NCBI RefSeq assembly: GCF_001305675.1
Contig: NZ_CP011853.1
Location: 3,038,001 to 3,102,000 of the forward strand
DNA: 64,000 nucleotides
Source: Gordonia phthalatica
Lineage (GTDB): Bacteria; Actinomycetota; Actinomycetes; Mycobacteriales; Mycobacteriaceae
Direction of reading: 5' to 3'
How positions within the stretch are numbered: position 1 is the first letter of the stretch; the number at the start of each line of letters is the position of its first letter. The notes beneath the pieces were generated by a model. The model worked only from the letters and a program-made list of their open reading frames with translations. It did not search any database and was not told where the DNA came from. The position numbers and the translations under genes were made by a program. Below, piece after piece: positions 16,668 through 25,312 of the stretch.

Positions 16668-16982
16668 ATGCACTGGATCGTCCTCATCATCTCCGGACTC
16701 TTCGAAGCCGTCTGGGCCACTGCACTCGGCAAATCCGCCGGGCTCTCGCGGCTCTGGCCCACCGCCACCTTCTTCGTGGCCCTCGCCATCAGCATGGGCG
16801 GGCTCGCCTACGCGATGCGCGAACTCCCCACCGGCAGCTCGTACGCGATCTGGGTCGGCATCGGCGCCACCGGAGCCGTCCTCTACGGCATGCTGACCGG
16901 TGCCGAACCCACGAGCCTCGCGAAGATCGTCTGCATCATCGCCATCGTGGGCGGTGTGATCGGCCTCAAGCTCGTCAGCTGA
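16668..16982 (+). CDS. gdx: SMR-family guanidinium exporter (Gdx/SugE type)
   Basis: 104 residues with four membrane helices, the standard small multidrug resistance length. The essential Glu is E13 in IISGLFEAVWATALGKS, and this segment (WAxxLGKS) is of the Gdx/SugE subtype rather than EmrE. Family members exchange guanidinium for protons. The preceding guanidine-III riboswitch independently supports guanidinium as substrate. The start follows AGGAGCAACC. Its 3' end overlaps the convergent response-regulator gene by 8 nt. Confidence 0.93.
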   Translation: MHWIVLIISGLFEAVWATALGKSAGLSRLWPTATFFVALAISMGGLAYAMRELPTGSSYAIWVGIGATGAVLYGMLTGAEPTSLAKIVCIIAIVGGVIGLKLVS

Positions 16983-17631
16983 CGTCGCCGGGTCCCGGGA
17001 TTCCCGCCCGCACGGCGAGCACGGCGGCCTGCACCCGCGACTGCACGTCGAGCTTCATCAGCACTCGCGAGACGTGGGTCTTCACCGTCGCCTCCCCGAT
17101 GTCCAGCCGTCGCGCGATCTGCGCGTTCGACAGGCCGGCACCCAGCCCGCCCAGCACCTCGGTCTCTCGATCGGTGAGCTCGGGCAGATCGGGCTGGGCG
17201 TCGGCGGGCCGACTCCGCATCGCAGCCACCACCGTCCGCGTCACCGCGGGATCGAGCACCGCATCGCCCTCGGCGACGCGCTTCACCCCGGCGACCAGAT
17301 CGGCGCCCGACGCCGACTTCAGCAGAAATCCGCTCGCCCCCGCGGACAGCGCACCGAGCACGTATTCGTCGATGTCGAAGGTGGTCAGGACCAGCACTCT
17401 GACATCGGAGTCGGCGAGCACCGCGGCGGTGGCGGCGAGCCCGTCCATCTCCGGCATCCGCACGTCCATCACGACGACGTCCGGCCGCAGGCGCGCCACG
17501 GCGCGGACCGCTTCGGCGCCGTCGCCCGCCTCGCCGACCACGCTGATCTCGCCCGACGCCTCCAGCACCAGCCGCAGGCCCTCGCGGACCGCGGCGTGAT
17601 CATCGGCCAGCACCACTCTGATCCGACTCAT
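16975..17631 (-). CDS. NarL/LuxR-family response regulator
   Basis: 218 residues. Receiver domain (about 1-120): VLADDHAAVREG acidic pocket, phospho-acceptor D56 in DVVVMDVRMPEMDG, and LLKSASGADL with the conserved Lys. C-terminal LuxR HTH (about 150-210): LTDRETEVLGGLGAGLSNAQIARRL. It is translationally coupled to the upstream kinase gene (4-nt ATGA overlap at 17628-17631). Confidence 0.92.
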   Translation of the reverse strand: MSRIRVVLADDHAAVREGLRLVLEASGEISVVGEAGDGAEAVRAVARLRPDVVVMDVRMPEMDGLAATAAVLADSDVRVLVLTTFDIDEYVLGALSAGASGFLLKSASGADLVAGVKRVAEGDAVLDPAVTRTVVAAMRSRPADAQPDLPELTDRETEVLGGLGAGLSNAQIARRLDIGEATVKTHVSRVLMKLDVQSRVQAAVLAVRAGIPGPGDVS

Positions 17632-18776
17632 GAGCGCCCCATCGGTAGCCGGGCCTGCACCGTCCAGTGCTCGCCGTCGGGTCCTGCGGTCACCGTGCCG
17701 CCGACGCTCTCCGCGCGAATCCGCATGTTCCGCAATCCGTTCCCCTCTGTCATACGGAGATCATTCGACCGCCGCTCGTCGTCGCTCAGGCGATTGCGCA
17801 CGGTCAGCTCCGCCGTGTCGCCGACCGTCACCAGGTCGACGCCGATCGGGGATCCGGGCGCGTGCCTGGTCGCATTCGTCAGCGACTCCCCCGCGATTCG
17901 AGTCATCACCGTCTCCGCCAGGACGGTGAGTCCCGCCGACCCACCGGTGACCGTCACCTCCGAACCCACCGATCGCGCCGCCGCGATCAACGGCGTCAGC
18001 GACGCCCAGCGGACCGTCGCGGTGTCGTCGCCGTCGCCGGCGAGGACCTCGATCATGGCGCGCAGTTCGGTCAGTGCGGCGAGGCTGTTGCTGCGCATCG
18101 AGGCGATGATCGGCGCCGGATCCGGCACATCACGCGCGGCCTCGGCCAGGATGGCGATCGCGGAGACGTGCCCGGCGACGGTGTCGTGCAGTTCGCGGGA
18201 GACGCGGCGTCGTTCCTGCGCGAGTGCGGTCGCATGCTCGGCCTCCGCAGCGAGCTTCTCGGCCCGGGCAGCGCGCACGGTCGCGAGGACCGACTGCGCG
18301 TAGCCGAGCGGTGAGATCAGGAAGGCGACCCCCAACAGGCCGACGAGCACACCGGCGCGCGGATCCACCACGACCGCGACAACGATGGCACCGCCCATGG
18401 TCAGCGCGAAACAACCCGAACCGACCACCCGCCGGAGCATCGGGGACCCCACCGTGGCCGCCGCGAAGATCACGTCGGTGAACGAGATCCACAGCGGGAG
18501 CGAGACTCCCGACGGAAGGTCCACGGCGATCAGCAACAGCATCGCGACGACGGCGACCACCGGCCGCTTCGGCGCGATCCACTGCAGCACGAATGCGGCC
18601 AGCAGAATGGCGACCTTGACCGGAGCCGAGTGACCGCCCCAGTCCGGGACCAGGCTGAACGCGCCGCTGACCCACAGCAGCAGGCCCGCGATCAGCGTGC
18701 CGATCGACGACAGCGCCGTCGAAGAGGGCGACATCGACGACAGCTGCATCGACGAGAGCGAGGGAACCGACTTCAT
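17628..18776 (-). CDS. NarL-type sensor histidine kinase
   Basis: 382 residues. Five or six membrane helices lie between residues 25 and 165, then a HisKA_3 dimerisation segment with the phospho-acceptor H197 in QERRRVSRELHDTVAGH, and an HATPase domain at about 280-380 (ESLTNATRHAPG, GNGLRNMRIRAE). The N-terminus (SSMQLSSMSPSSTALSSIG) is Ser-rich and encoded by near-repeats of a GACGACAG unit. The stimulus is unknown. Confidence 0.92.
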   Translation of the reverse strand: MKSVPSLSSMQLSSMSPSSTALSSIGTLIAGLLLWVSGAFSLVPDWGGHSAPVKVAILLAAFVLQWIAPKRPVVAVVAMLLLIAVDLPSGVSLPLWISFTDVIFAAATVGSPMLRRVVGSGCFALTMGGAIVVAVVVDPRAGVLVGLLGVAFLISPLGYAQSVLATVRAARAEKLAAEAEHATALAQERRRVSRELHDTVAGHVSAIAILAEAARDVPDPAPIIASMRSNSLAALTELRAMIEVLAGDGDDTATVRWASLTPLIAAARSVGSEVTVTGGSAGLTVLAETVMTRIAGESLTNATRHAPGSPIGVDLVTVGDTAELTVRNRLSDDERRSNDLRMTEGNGLRNMRIRAESVGGTVTAGPDGEHWTVQARLPMGRS

Positions 18777-18885
18777 CAGGTCTCACTACAGCACACGATG
18801 GCGGCCGCCGGGTCCGTCGAAAGGAGGAGGCCCACGACGTCGTTCAGCGGATGTGCACCGACGGCCGAGCAGCGACTCTGGGTTC

Positions 18886-19446
18886 ATGAGCACCGCGACC
18901 GATCCCGTCCTTCTCACCATCGCCGGCTGCGAGGTCGGCTTCTGGGTCCTCGTCGTCGGCGGCCTGGCCCTGCGCTATCTGGCGCATGCCACCCGGCTGT
19001 CGACCTGGGTCCTGGCCGCGGTACCCGTCCTCGATGTGGTGCTGCTGACCGCGGTGGCGATCGACCTGCACGGTGGCGGCGAGATCGGCTTCGCGCACCG
19101 GCTGGCACCGATCTACCTCGGCGTGACCGTCGCCTTCGGCAAACGGCTGGTCCGCTGGACCGACGTCCGGTTCGCCCATTGGTTCGCGCACGGCCCCGCG
19201 CCGGAACGGATCCCGAAGACCGGGCCTGCGCGCCGACGGTACGAGTGGGAGGACTTCGGTCGCTGGCTGATCGCCGCCGCCATCGCAGCGGCGATGATCC
19301 TGGTGCTCGGGTTCGGCGTGGCCGACGCCGAGCAGCGCGCCCAGCTGTTCGTCGGTTTCCAGACGCTCGGCATCATCACCGCGATCTGGTTGCTGACGGG
19401 GCCGGTTTGGTACCTGGGCTCGGCGCGGAGCGACGTGCGGCAGTGA
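18886..19446 (+). CDS. Integral membrane protein of unknown function
   Basis: 186 residues with about five hydrophobic helices: CEVGFWVLVVGGLALRYLA, STWVLAAVPVLDVVLLTAVAI, RLAPIYLGVTVAFG, WLIAAAIAAAMILVLGFGV and QTLGIITAIWLLTGPVWYLG. A basic, Pro-rich cytoplasmic loop (RFAHWFAHGPAPERIPKTGPARRRYEWEDFGR) lies between helices 3 and 4. I do not recognise a named family. The ATG at 18886 begins the first helix directly; upstream in-frame codons look non-coding. Confidence 0.75.
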   Translation: MSTATDPVLLTIAGCEVGFWVLVVGGLALRYLAHATRLSTWVLAAVPVLDVVLLTAVAIDLHGGGEIGFAHRLAPIYLGVTVAFGKRLVRWTDVRFAHWFAHGPAPERIPKTGPARRRYEWEDFGRWLIAAAIAAAMILVLGFGVADAEQRAQLFVGFQTLGIITAIWLLTGPVWYLGSARSDVRQ

Positions 19447-19449
19447 GGC

Positions 19450-19794
19450 TCAGGCGTGGGTGCCGACGTTGACGACGCGACCGGAGGCGTCGCGGTAGAA
19501 GAATCGCTGCACGCCCCACTCCTCCGAAGTCAACGGGTGCACGATCTTGACGCCGGCCACGACCGCGCGACGGTGCACGGCCTCGACATCGTCGACGAAG
19601 ACCGATAGGTCGGGGTTCATCGGCGCGGTGCGGTCGACGGTCATCAATCCGAGTTGTCGGCCGTCGTCGTCGGCGAGAAAGACGATCCATCCGTTGTCCA
19701 TCACCACGTGCAGACCGAGTATCGCGGTGTGGACGCGGACGGCGTCTGCGAGGTCGTCGACGGTCAGGATGGGTGCGATGCGTTGAATGGCCAT
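19450..19794 (-). CDS. VOC/glyoxalase-family protein
   Basis: 114 residues with one vicinal-oxygen-chelate fold: IQRIAPILTVDDLADAVRVHTAILGL at the start, GWIVFLADDDGRQLGLM, DLSVFVDDVEAVHRRAVVAGVKIVHPLTSEEWGVQRFFYRDASGRVVNVGTH. This resembles the small glyoxalase/bleomycin-resistance-like proteins that often bind a metal or small ligand. Substrate unknown. Confidence 0.85.
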   Translation of the reverse strand: MAIQRIAPILTVDDLADAVRVHTAILGLHVVMDNGWIVFLADDDGRQLGLMTVDRTAPMNPDLSVFVDDVEAVHRRAVVAGVKIVHPLTSEEWGVQRFFYRDASGRVVNVGTHA

Positions 19795-19856
19795 GCCCTC
19801 AGCCGATCATTCCGGACTGTCATCGCGCTTGATGAAATCGGCACGGTCCAGCCCCG

Positions 19857-20630
19857 TCACGAAGTCCAGACAGGAGCGCGTTTGCCGAGGAACGCCGACA
19901 TGCCCTCCTGGGCGTCGGCGGTCATCGCGTTCTGCGACATGACCTCCGACATCTGCGCGTAGGCCTCGGGTTCGGTGCGGTCGATCTGGTCATAGAAGGC
20001 GCGTTTCCCGATCGCGAGGGTGTCACCGCTGAACTGCCCGATGCGCGCCGCCAGGTCGGCGACCGTGGCCTCCAACGCCTCGCCGGGAACGGCCTCGTTG
20101 ATCAGACCCCAGTCGACGGCGGTGGCGGCTTCGATCATGTCGCCGGTCAGCAGCATCTGCATGGCGCGCTTGCGGCCGATCGCTCGGCTGAGCGGGATCA
20201 TCGGAGTGGAGCAGAACAGTCCGATCCGCACGCCGGGCGTCGAGAAGCGCGCGGTGTCGGCTGCGACGGCGAGATCGCAGGTCGCCACCAACTGGCACCC
20301 TGCGGCGAGCGCCATCCCCTGCACCTGCGCGATGACGGGTTGCCGAACCGCGTGCACGGTCGACATCAGGTCGGCGCACGCCGCGAAGATTTCGCGTTCG
20401 TCGTCGAGCGTCCGGTCCACCATCTCCGACAGGTCGTGGCCCGCGGAGAACGCCGGGCCCGACGCCTTGATGACGATGACGCGGACGGCGGGATCGGCAC
20501 CGAACGCACGCAGGCGTTCGGTTGCGTCGCGCATGGTCGCGAGCGACAGCGGATTGCGTCGCTCGGGCGCCTCGAAGGTGAGGACGCCGATCGAATCCTG
20601 GACGGTTGCGGTCACGGTGGGAGCGGTCAT
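19857..20630 (-). CDS. Enoyl-CoA hydratase/isomerase family protein
   Basis: 257 residues from the ATG at 20630 (MTAPTVTATVQDSIGVLTF). The crotonase fold is clear: APERRNPLSLATM, the oxyanion-hole segment ASGPAFSAGHDLSEM, and VQGMALAAGCQLVATCDLAVAA. The second catalytic acidic position of true hydratases is not obvious (RIGLFCSTPMIPLSRAIG), and the sequence resembles the ECHDC3-like subgroup, so enoyl-CoA hydratase activity is uncertain. Earlier in-frame starts overlap the divergent gene's promoter. Confidence 0.87.
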   Translation of the reverse strand: MTAPTVTATVQDSIGVLTFEAPERRNPLSLATMRDATERLRAFGADPAVRVIVIKASGPAFSAGHDLSEMVDRTLDDEREIFAACADLMSTVHAVRQPVIAQVQGMALAAGCQLVATCDLAVAADTARFSTPGVRIGLFCSTPMIPLSRAIGRKRAMQMLLTGDMIEAATAVDWGLINEAVPGEALEATVADLAARIGQFSGDTLAIGKRAFYDQIDRTEPEAYAQMSEVMSQNAMTADAQEGMSAFLGKRAPVWTS

Positions 20631-20674
20631 GACCCCATTATCGGCGGCGCACCCCATACGTACGATCGATTGAC

Positions 20675-21070
20675 ATGAACGAGTCGACAAAACTCATTCA
20701 GAATCCGATCGTCTATCAGGTCGCGGCCGCCGGGCAGTCGGCAGACGCCGTCGCCTGTCTCGGCCCGATCCCGTATATCGCGCGATGTCTCGACGACGTC
20801 GAGTTCCCCGCCGAACACCGGTGGATCTTCCCGGTCGTGAAGTTCGCCTCCGCCGCCGGGCTCGCCGCCGCTCCGCGGTTCCCCTGGCTGGCCCGGCTCA
20901 CCGCGGTGATGCTGACGATCTACTTCAGTCTCGCCGTCGGCATGCACGTTCGGGCCCGCGACTTCCGGCTGAACTTCGCCGCGGCATCGTCGTTCCTGGT
21001 CTTCGACGGCTTCCTTGCTGCCACGGGACCGCGGGTCGCGCCCGCGCCCGCGCCTGAGCCTGAGCGGTAG
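20675..21070 (+). CDS. DoxX-like small membrane protein
   Basis: 131 residues. Helices at about 57-72 (VVKFASAAGLAAAPRF), 74-92 (LARLTAVMLTIYFSLAVGMHV) and 100-117 follow a soluble N-terminal 50 residues. The pattern VVKFASAAGLAA...IYFSLAVGMHVRARD fits the DoxX-like (DoxX_2) group. It ends in a Pro-Ala tail (RVAPAPAPEPER). It is convergent with the peroxiredoxin gene, 3 nt apart. Confidence 0.75.
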   Translation: MNESTKLIQNPIVYQVAAAGQSADAVACLGPIPYIARCLDDVEFPAEHRWIFPVVKFASAAGLAAAPRFPWLARLTAVMLTIYFSLAVGMHVRARDFRLNFAAASSFLVFDGFLAATGPRVAPAPAPEPER

Positions 21071-21073
21071 CCG

Positions 21074-21532
21074 CTACGCCGACAGCGCCTTCAGCACACG
21101 GTCGGCGTGCACGTTCATGTTGACCTCGGAGGCGATCACATCGGCCACGACACCGTCGGCGCCGATCGCGAAGGTGACGCGCTTGGTCGGCATGCCCGCA
21201 GCGACGAGCAGGCCTCCGCGGCGCACGCCGTACGCCTTGGCGACGGCGCCGTCGACGTCGGCGAGGAGCGGGTAGTCCAGGGTGTGCTTCTCGGTCCAGC
21301 TCTGCTGCTTGGCGACGTCGTCGGCACTGATGCCGATCCGCTGCACGCCCGCAGCGGAGAACTCGGCGGCCAGGTCGCGGAAGTGGCACGCCTCCTTGGT
21401 GCACCCCGGTGTGAAGGCGGCCGGGTAGAAGAACAGTGCCACCGGACCGTCGACGAGGAGGTCGGACAGTCGTCGGCGGGTGCCGGTCTGGTCGGGCAGT
21501 TCGAAATCCGGTGCGGTGTCGCCGATCTTCAT
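21074..21532 (-). CDS. bcp: Peroxiredoxin of the BCP/PrxQ family
   Basis: 152 residues, a thiol peroxidase reducing H2O2 and organic peroxides in the cytoplasm. The peroxidatic Cys is C44 and the resolving Cys C49 in YPAAFTPGCTKEACHFRD, the classic PrxQ CX4C pair. Length matches the family. Confidence 0.93.
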   Translation of the reverse strand: MKIGDTAPDFELPDQTGTRRRLSDLLVDGPVALFFYPAAFTPGCTKEACHFRDLAAEFSAAGVQRIGISADDVAKQQSWTEKHTLDYPLLADVDGAVAKAYGVRRGGLLVAAGMPTKRVTFAIGADGVVADVIASEVNMNVHADRVLKALSA

Positions 21533-21565
21533 ATCCGAACCCTACCCGCGGTGCGGCCGCTGCGT

Positions 21566-22219
21566 TCAGACGAGCCCGGCGTCGCGCATCGCGATCGCGA
21601 CCTGCACCCGGTTGGTGACGTCGAGCTTCTGGAAGATCCGCGAGATGTGCGCCTTGACCGTCGCGACGGACATGAACAGTTCGGCGGCGATCCCGGCGTT
21701 CGACGCACCCCGCGCCAGACACATCGCGACGTCGCGCTCCCGGTCGGTCAGCGAGTCGATCGCCGCGCGAGCCCTCTGGTCGGGGCCGTTCCCGCGGCCG
21801 TCGACCACCTGCTTGATCAAGGCTGCGGTCACCGACGGACTGAGCGCGGGCTCACCGCCGAGGACGCGGCCGATGGCGGCGATGATCTCCGCGGGCGGCG
21901 TGTCCTTGAGGAGGAAGCCGTCGGCGCCGACCGCGAGGGCCCGCATCACGTAGTCGTCGGCGTCGAACGTCGTCAGCACGATGACCGCCGGCGGCTGTGG
22001 TCCCGCCTTGAACGCTTCGGTCGCGTCGATGCCATCCATCACCGGCATGCGGAGGTCCATCAGCACCAGGTCGACGGGGTCGGCGGCGTGCAGGTCGAGC
22101 GCATCGCGCCCGTTGCCTGCTTCGGCGACGACGTCGAGGCCCGGATCGCCGCCGATCAGGAGTCGCAGTCCGGACCGGACGAGCGCGTCGTCGTCGACGA
22201 TCATCAACCTCGAAGTCAT
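21566..22219 (-). CDS. NarL/LuxR-family response regulator
   Basis: 217 residues from the ATG at 22219 (MTSRLMIVDDDALVRSG). Receiver with phospho-acceptor Asp in DLVLMDLRMPVMDG and conserved Lys in FLLKDTPPAE; C-terminal LuxR HTH LTDRERDVAMCLARGASNAGIAAELFMSVATVKAHISRIFQKL. Its ATG overlaps the kinase stop by 4 nt. With the kinase and the divergent ABC genes it forms a LiaRS/DesRS-like envelope-stress or drug-response unit (inference). Confidence 0.92.
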   Translation of the reverse strand: MTSRLMIVDDDALVRSGLRLLIGGDPGLDVVAEAGNGRDALDLHAADPVDLVLMDLRMPVMDGIDATEAFKAGPQPPAVIVLTTFDADDYVMRALAVGADGFLLKDTPPAEIIAAIGRVLGGEPALSPSVTAALIKQVVDGRGNGPDQRARAAIDSLTDRERDVAMCLARGASNAGIAAELFMSVATVKAHISRIFQKLDVTNRVQVAIAMRDAGLV

Positions 22220-23433
22220 GCCTGCCACGGTAGCCACACCCTCAGCACGAAACGCTCGTCGGCGGTCAACGCCGTGGTCTGCCGTCCGCCACGCAGTTCC
22301 ACCCGCTCGGCGAGACCGACCAGCCCGAAGCCCGATTCCGGTGCCACGGTGCGGCTGTCGCCGATCGGCATCGGATTGCTGACCACCAGGTCGATGCCGT
22401 GGTCCACGCTTCCGGAGATCCGCAGGTCGACGGCGGTGGCCGGCGCGTGTTTGCGCGCATTGGTGAGACCCTCCTGCACGCAGCGGTACAGGGCGCGGCC
22501 GAGACCGTCGGGCAGGGCCGCGAGGTCGACGTCGCAGGAGTACCGCAGGTTCATGCCGTACTCGCGGTTCTCCTCGACGAGTCCGTCGATGTCGACGGCA
22601 CGCGCCTGTGGCGACTCCGGCTGAGCGTCCCCGGGACCCTCGCGGAGGACGCCCAGCAGGTCGCGGAGTTCGGTCAGCGCCGTCGCCGACAGGTCCTCGA
22701 TGGTCTTGGCCGCGTCGCGCACCTGGTCGGGCGGGAGGTCGTCGCGGAAGGCGAGCGCTCCCGCGTACATGTGCACCGTGGAGATCCGGTGCGCGAGGAC
22801 GTCGTGCATCTCGCGAGCGATGCGCCCGCGTTCGGCGATGCGCGCATGCTGCACCCTCGCGGCCTGCTCGGCTTCGGCGACCTTCGCGCGAGAGCGCCAC
22901 GATGCCAGGAGTTCGCGCCGCGAGCCGATGTACAGCCCCCAGGCGATCACCATCAGGAGGACCACGGTGATGATCACCGAGTCGACCAGCGTCGGTCGCG
23001 CATGTTCGGGCACTTCGAACCACGACGATCCCAACGCCGTGACGATGGCCAGGAACCCGACCGGAATGATCTCGCGCCACCGGCGGCGGGTCGCGAGCGA
23101 GACCAGCGCGAGCATCGAGGGGCCCGACGCCGACGCCGACACGAGCGCGACGATCTGCGTGCCGACACCGACGGCCATCGGATAGCGGCGGCGGTACCAG
23201 ACGGCGATCAGTGAGAGGATCCCGAGCGCCAGGTCGAGGTAGAACCACCATCGCACCGTCGTCCACTGGTACTCGACGCGTGACCCCCAGGCGACGCCCG
23301 ACACCGTCAGGACGATGGCGAGGCGCCACAGGTGGCTCCGCCAGGTCAGCGGCGGTTGATAGTCGTCGGGGTGCACGTGGATCACGGTAGCCCGCCGATC
23401 GTCGGTCGCGCTGCGGCCATCGGTCGACGCCAC
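22216..23433 (-). CDS. NarL-type sensor histidine kinase
   Basis: 405 residues. Membrane helices occupy about residues 36-52, 64-80, 88-112, 122-138 and 150-170. A HisKA_3 segment follows, with H210 in ERGRIAREMHDVLAHRIS, then HATPase motifs (EGLTNARKHAPATAVDL, ESGFGLVGLAERVEL). Divergent from the ABC exporter genes across a 76-bp interval, so the pair probably controls that operon. Confidence 0.92.
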   Translation of the reverse strand: MASTDGRSATDDRRATVIHVHPDDYQPPLTWRSHLWRLAIVLTVSGVAWGSRVEYQWTTVRWWFYLDLALGILSLIAVWYRRRYPMAVGVGTQIVALVSASASGPSMLALVSLATRRRWREIIPVGFLAIVTALGSSWFEVPEHARPTLVDSVIITVVLLMVIAWGLYIGSRRELLASWRSRAKVAEAEQAARVQHARIAERGRIAREMHDVLAHRISTVHMYAGALAFRDDLPPDQVRDAAKTIEDLSATALTELRDLLGVLREGPGDAQPESPQARAVDIDGLVEENREYGMNLRYSCDVDLAALPDGLGRALYRCVQEGLTNARKHAPATAVDLRISGSVDHGIDLVVSNPMPIGDSRTVAPESGFGLVGLAERVELRGGRQTTALTADERFVLRVWLPWQA

Positions 23434-23509
23434 CCCCTACTTTCGGATGACCCGGAAACAGCCGCGAGGCGGATGTGCGGAGCCGCGGCGGGCGGCAGAA
23501 TTCTTCACC

Positions 23510-24421
23510 ATGATCACTGTCGAGAACCTCACGAAGAGATACGGCGAGTACGTCGCCGTCAACGACGTCTCGTTCGCCTGCAAGCCGGGTCGCGTGACGG
23601 GCTTCCTCGGACCGAACGGCGCGGGCAAGTCCACCACGATGCGCATCATCGCCGGTCTCACGCCGCCCACCTCGGGCAGTGCGACCATCGCCGGCGTCCC
23701 CTACCGGGACATCCCGAACCCGGCGACCCAGGTCGGTGTCCTGCTCGACGCGTCGGCGCAGCACGCGGGCCGCACCGGCATGGAGATCCTCCGCCTGTCG
23801 GCGATGACCATGGGTCTGGACATGAAGCGCGTCGACGAGGTCCTCGAATGGGTCAGCCTGACCCCGGAGGAGGCCGGCCGCCGCGTCCGCAACTACTCGC
23901 TCGGCATGCGGCAGCGTCTCGGCATCGCCAACGCGCTGCTCGCGAATCCGAAGATCCTGATGCTCGACGAGCCCGCGAACGGCCTCGACCCGGCAGGCAT
24001 CCACTGGATGCGCACCCTGCTCCGCGAGTACGCGGACCGCGGCGGAACGGTCCTGCTGTCGAGCCACCTGCTGCACGAGATCGAGATCATCGCCGACGAC
24101 CTGGTCGTGATCGGTCGCGGTGAGATCGTGGCGCAGGGCACCAAGGACGAACTCCTCGCAGGCACCGGCGCGCACGTCAAGGCGGCCGACGACGAAGCTC
24201 TCGGCCAGGCGCTGGTGAACGCGGGGTTCGCCGCGTACCCGGCCCAGGGCGGCGGCATCAACGTGGAGGCCGACCCGGCCCAGGTCGGCCGCGTCGCCCT
24301 CGACAGCGCCATCCCGCTGATCGAACTCCGGGTCGGTGCCAACACCGGACTCGAAGCCATGTTCCTGCAGCTCACCGAACAGACCCAGCGTGAGCAGCCC
24401 GCCACCCAGGGAGCCCTCTGA
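23510..24421 (+). CDS. ABC transporter ATP-binding protein (exporter type)
   Basis: 303 residues from MITVENLTKRYGEY. Walker A GPNGAGKST (34-42), Q-loop region, signature YSLGMRQRLGIANAL, Walker B ILMLDEPANGLDP and H-loop SSHLL are all present; a C-terminal domain (about 220-303) resembles the regulatory tail of DrrA/CcmA-type subunits. The stop shares one base with the ATG of the permease gene (TGATG), so the two are coupled. Confidence 0.94.
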   Translation: MITVENLTKRYGEYVAVNDVSFACKPGRVTGFLGPNGAGKSTTMRIIAGLTPPTSGSATIAGVPYRDIPNPATQVGVLLDASAQHAGRTGMEILRLSAMTMGLDMKRVDEVLEWVSLTPEEAGRRVRNYSLGMRQRLGIANALLANPKILMLDEPANGLDPAGIHWMRTLLREYADRGGTVLLSSHLLHEIEIIADDLVVIGRGEIVAQGTKDELLAGTGAHVKAADDEALGQALVNAGFAAYPAQGGGINVEADPAQVGRVALDSAIPLIELRVGANTGLEAMFLQLTEQTQREQPATQGAL

Positions 24422-25218
24422 TGACCACCACGTACGCCGCCGTCGACAAGACGGTGAAGCCGATCCCGCTCACTCGCCTGATCAAGGTGGAACTCCGCAA
24501 GCTCGTCGACACTCGCGCAGGCTTCTGGCTGATCGCGGCGATGGCACTGATCGCGGTGCTGGTCACCGTGATCATGCTGATCGTCGCCGCGAACTCCAGC
24601 GAACCCGCAAACGTCGGATTCGCCGACTTCTTCGGCGTGATGAACACGCCGACCGGATTCCTGCTGCCGGTGATGGCGATCCTCCTCGTCACCTCCGAGT
24701 GGACGCAGCGCGGCGCGCTCGCCACGTTCACCATGGAACCGCGCCGCGAGCGGGTCGTGATCGCGAAGCTGGTCACGTCGCTGATCGCCGCCATCGCCGC
24801 GGTGGTCGCGGCCCTGCTCATCGGTGCCGTCGCGAACGTCATCGCGGGGTTGATGTTCGACGCACCCGCAGGGTCGTGGTCGCTGTCGGCGGCCGGCCTC
24901 ACCGGTGCCGCGATCATCCAGATCGCGGGACTGCTCCTCGGCTTCGGCTTCGCGGCACTGTTCTTGAACACGCCGGCGGCGATCGTCGCCTACTTCATCC
25001 TGCCGTCGGCGATCGGCCTGGTGCTCCAGCTGATTCCCGCGCTCCGTGACCACCATGTCGCGGACTGGATCGACCCCAACACCTCGGCGGGTGCCCTGAT
25101 GTCGGAGTCCTGGCCGACCGGTAGCTCCTGGGCACACTTCCTGGTGGCACACCTGATCTGGATCGGCATCCCGATGTCGGTCGGAATCTGGAGGATCTTG
25201 CGTTCAGAGGTCAAGTGA
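24421..25218 (+). CDS. ABC transporter permease (ABC-2 type)
   Basis: 265 residues with six hydrophobic segments: GFWLIAAMALIAVLVTVIMLIVA, FLLPVMAILLVTSEW, LIAAIAAVVAALLIGAVAN, GAAIIQIAGLLLGFGFAALFLN, AIVAYFILPSAIGLVLQLI and FLVAHLIWIGIPMSVGIW. The sequence after helix 2 (TSEWTQRGALATFTMEPRRERVVIAKL) is typical of ABC-2 permeases. Partner of the preceding ATPase; the exported substrate is not known. Confidence 0.9.
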   Translation: MTTTYAAVDKTVKPIPLTRLIKVELRKLVDTRAGFWLIAAMALIAVLVTVIMLIVAANSSEPANVGFADFFGVMNTPTGFLLPVMAILLVTSEWTQRGALATFTMEPRRERVVIAKLVTSLIAAIAAVVAALLIGAVANVIAGLMFDAPAGSWSLSAAGLTGAAIIQIAGLLLGFGFAALFLNTPAAIVAYFILPSAIGLVLQLIPALRDHHVADWIDPNTSAGALMSESWPTGSSWAHFLVAHLIWIGIPMSVGIWRILRSEVK

Positions 25219-25259
25219 TCTGACACCTCGCTCGGCCTGGAAGAGCTGAACGCAAACTC

Positions 25260-25295
25260 GACTGGCGCACCCGCTACTCCTCGGGTGCGCCAGTC
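25260..25295. terminator. Bidirectional terminator between ABC permease and MBL genes
   Basis: 14-bp perfect stem (25260-25273 with 25282-25295), 8-nt loop, between convergent genes, followed by CTCTTGTGT on the plus strand. Confidence 0.8.
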
Positions 25296-25312
25296 CTCTT
25301 GTGTCTGCGGGC

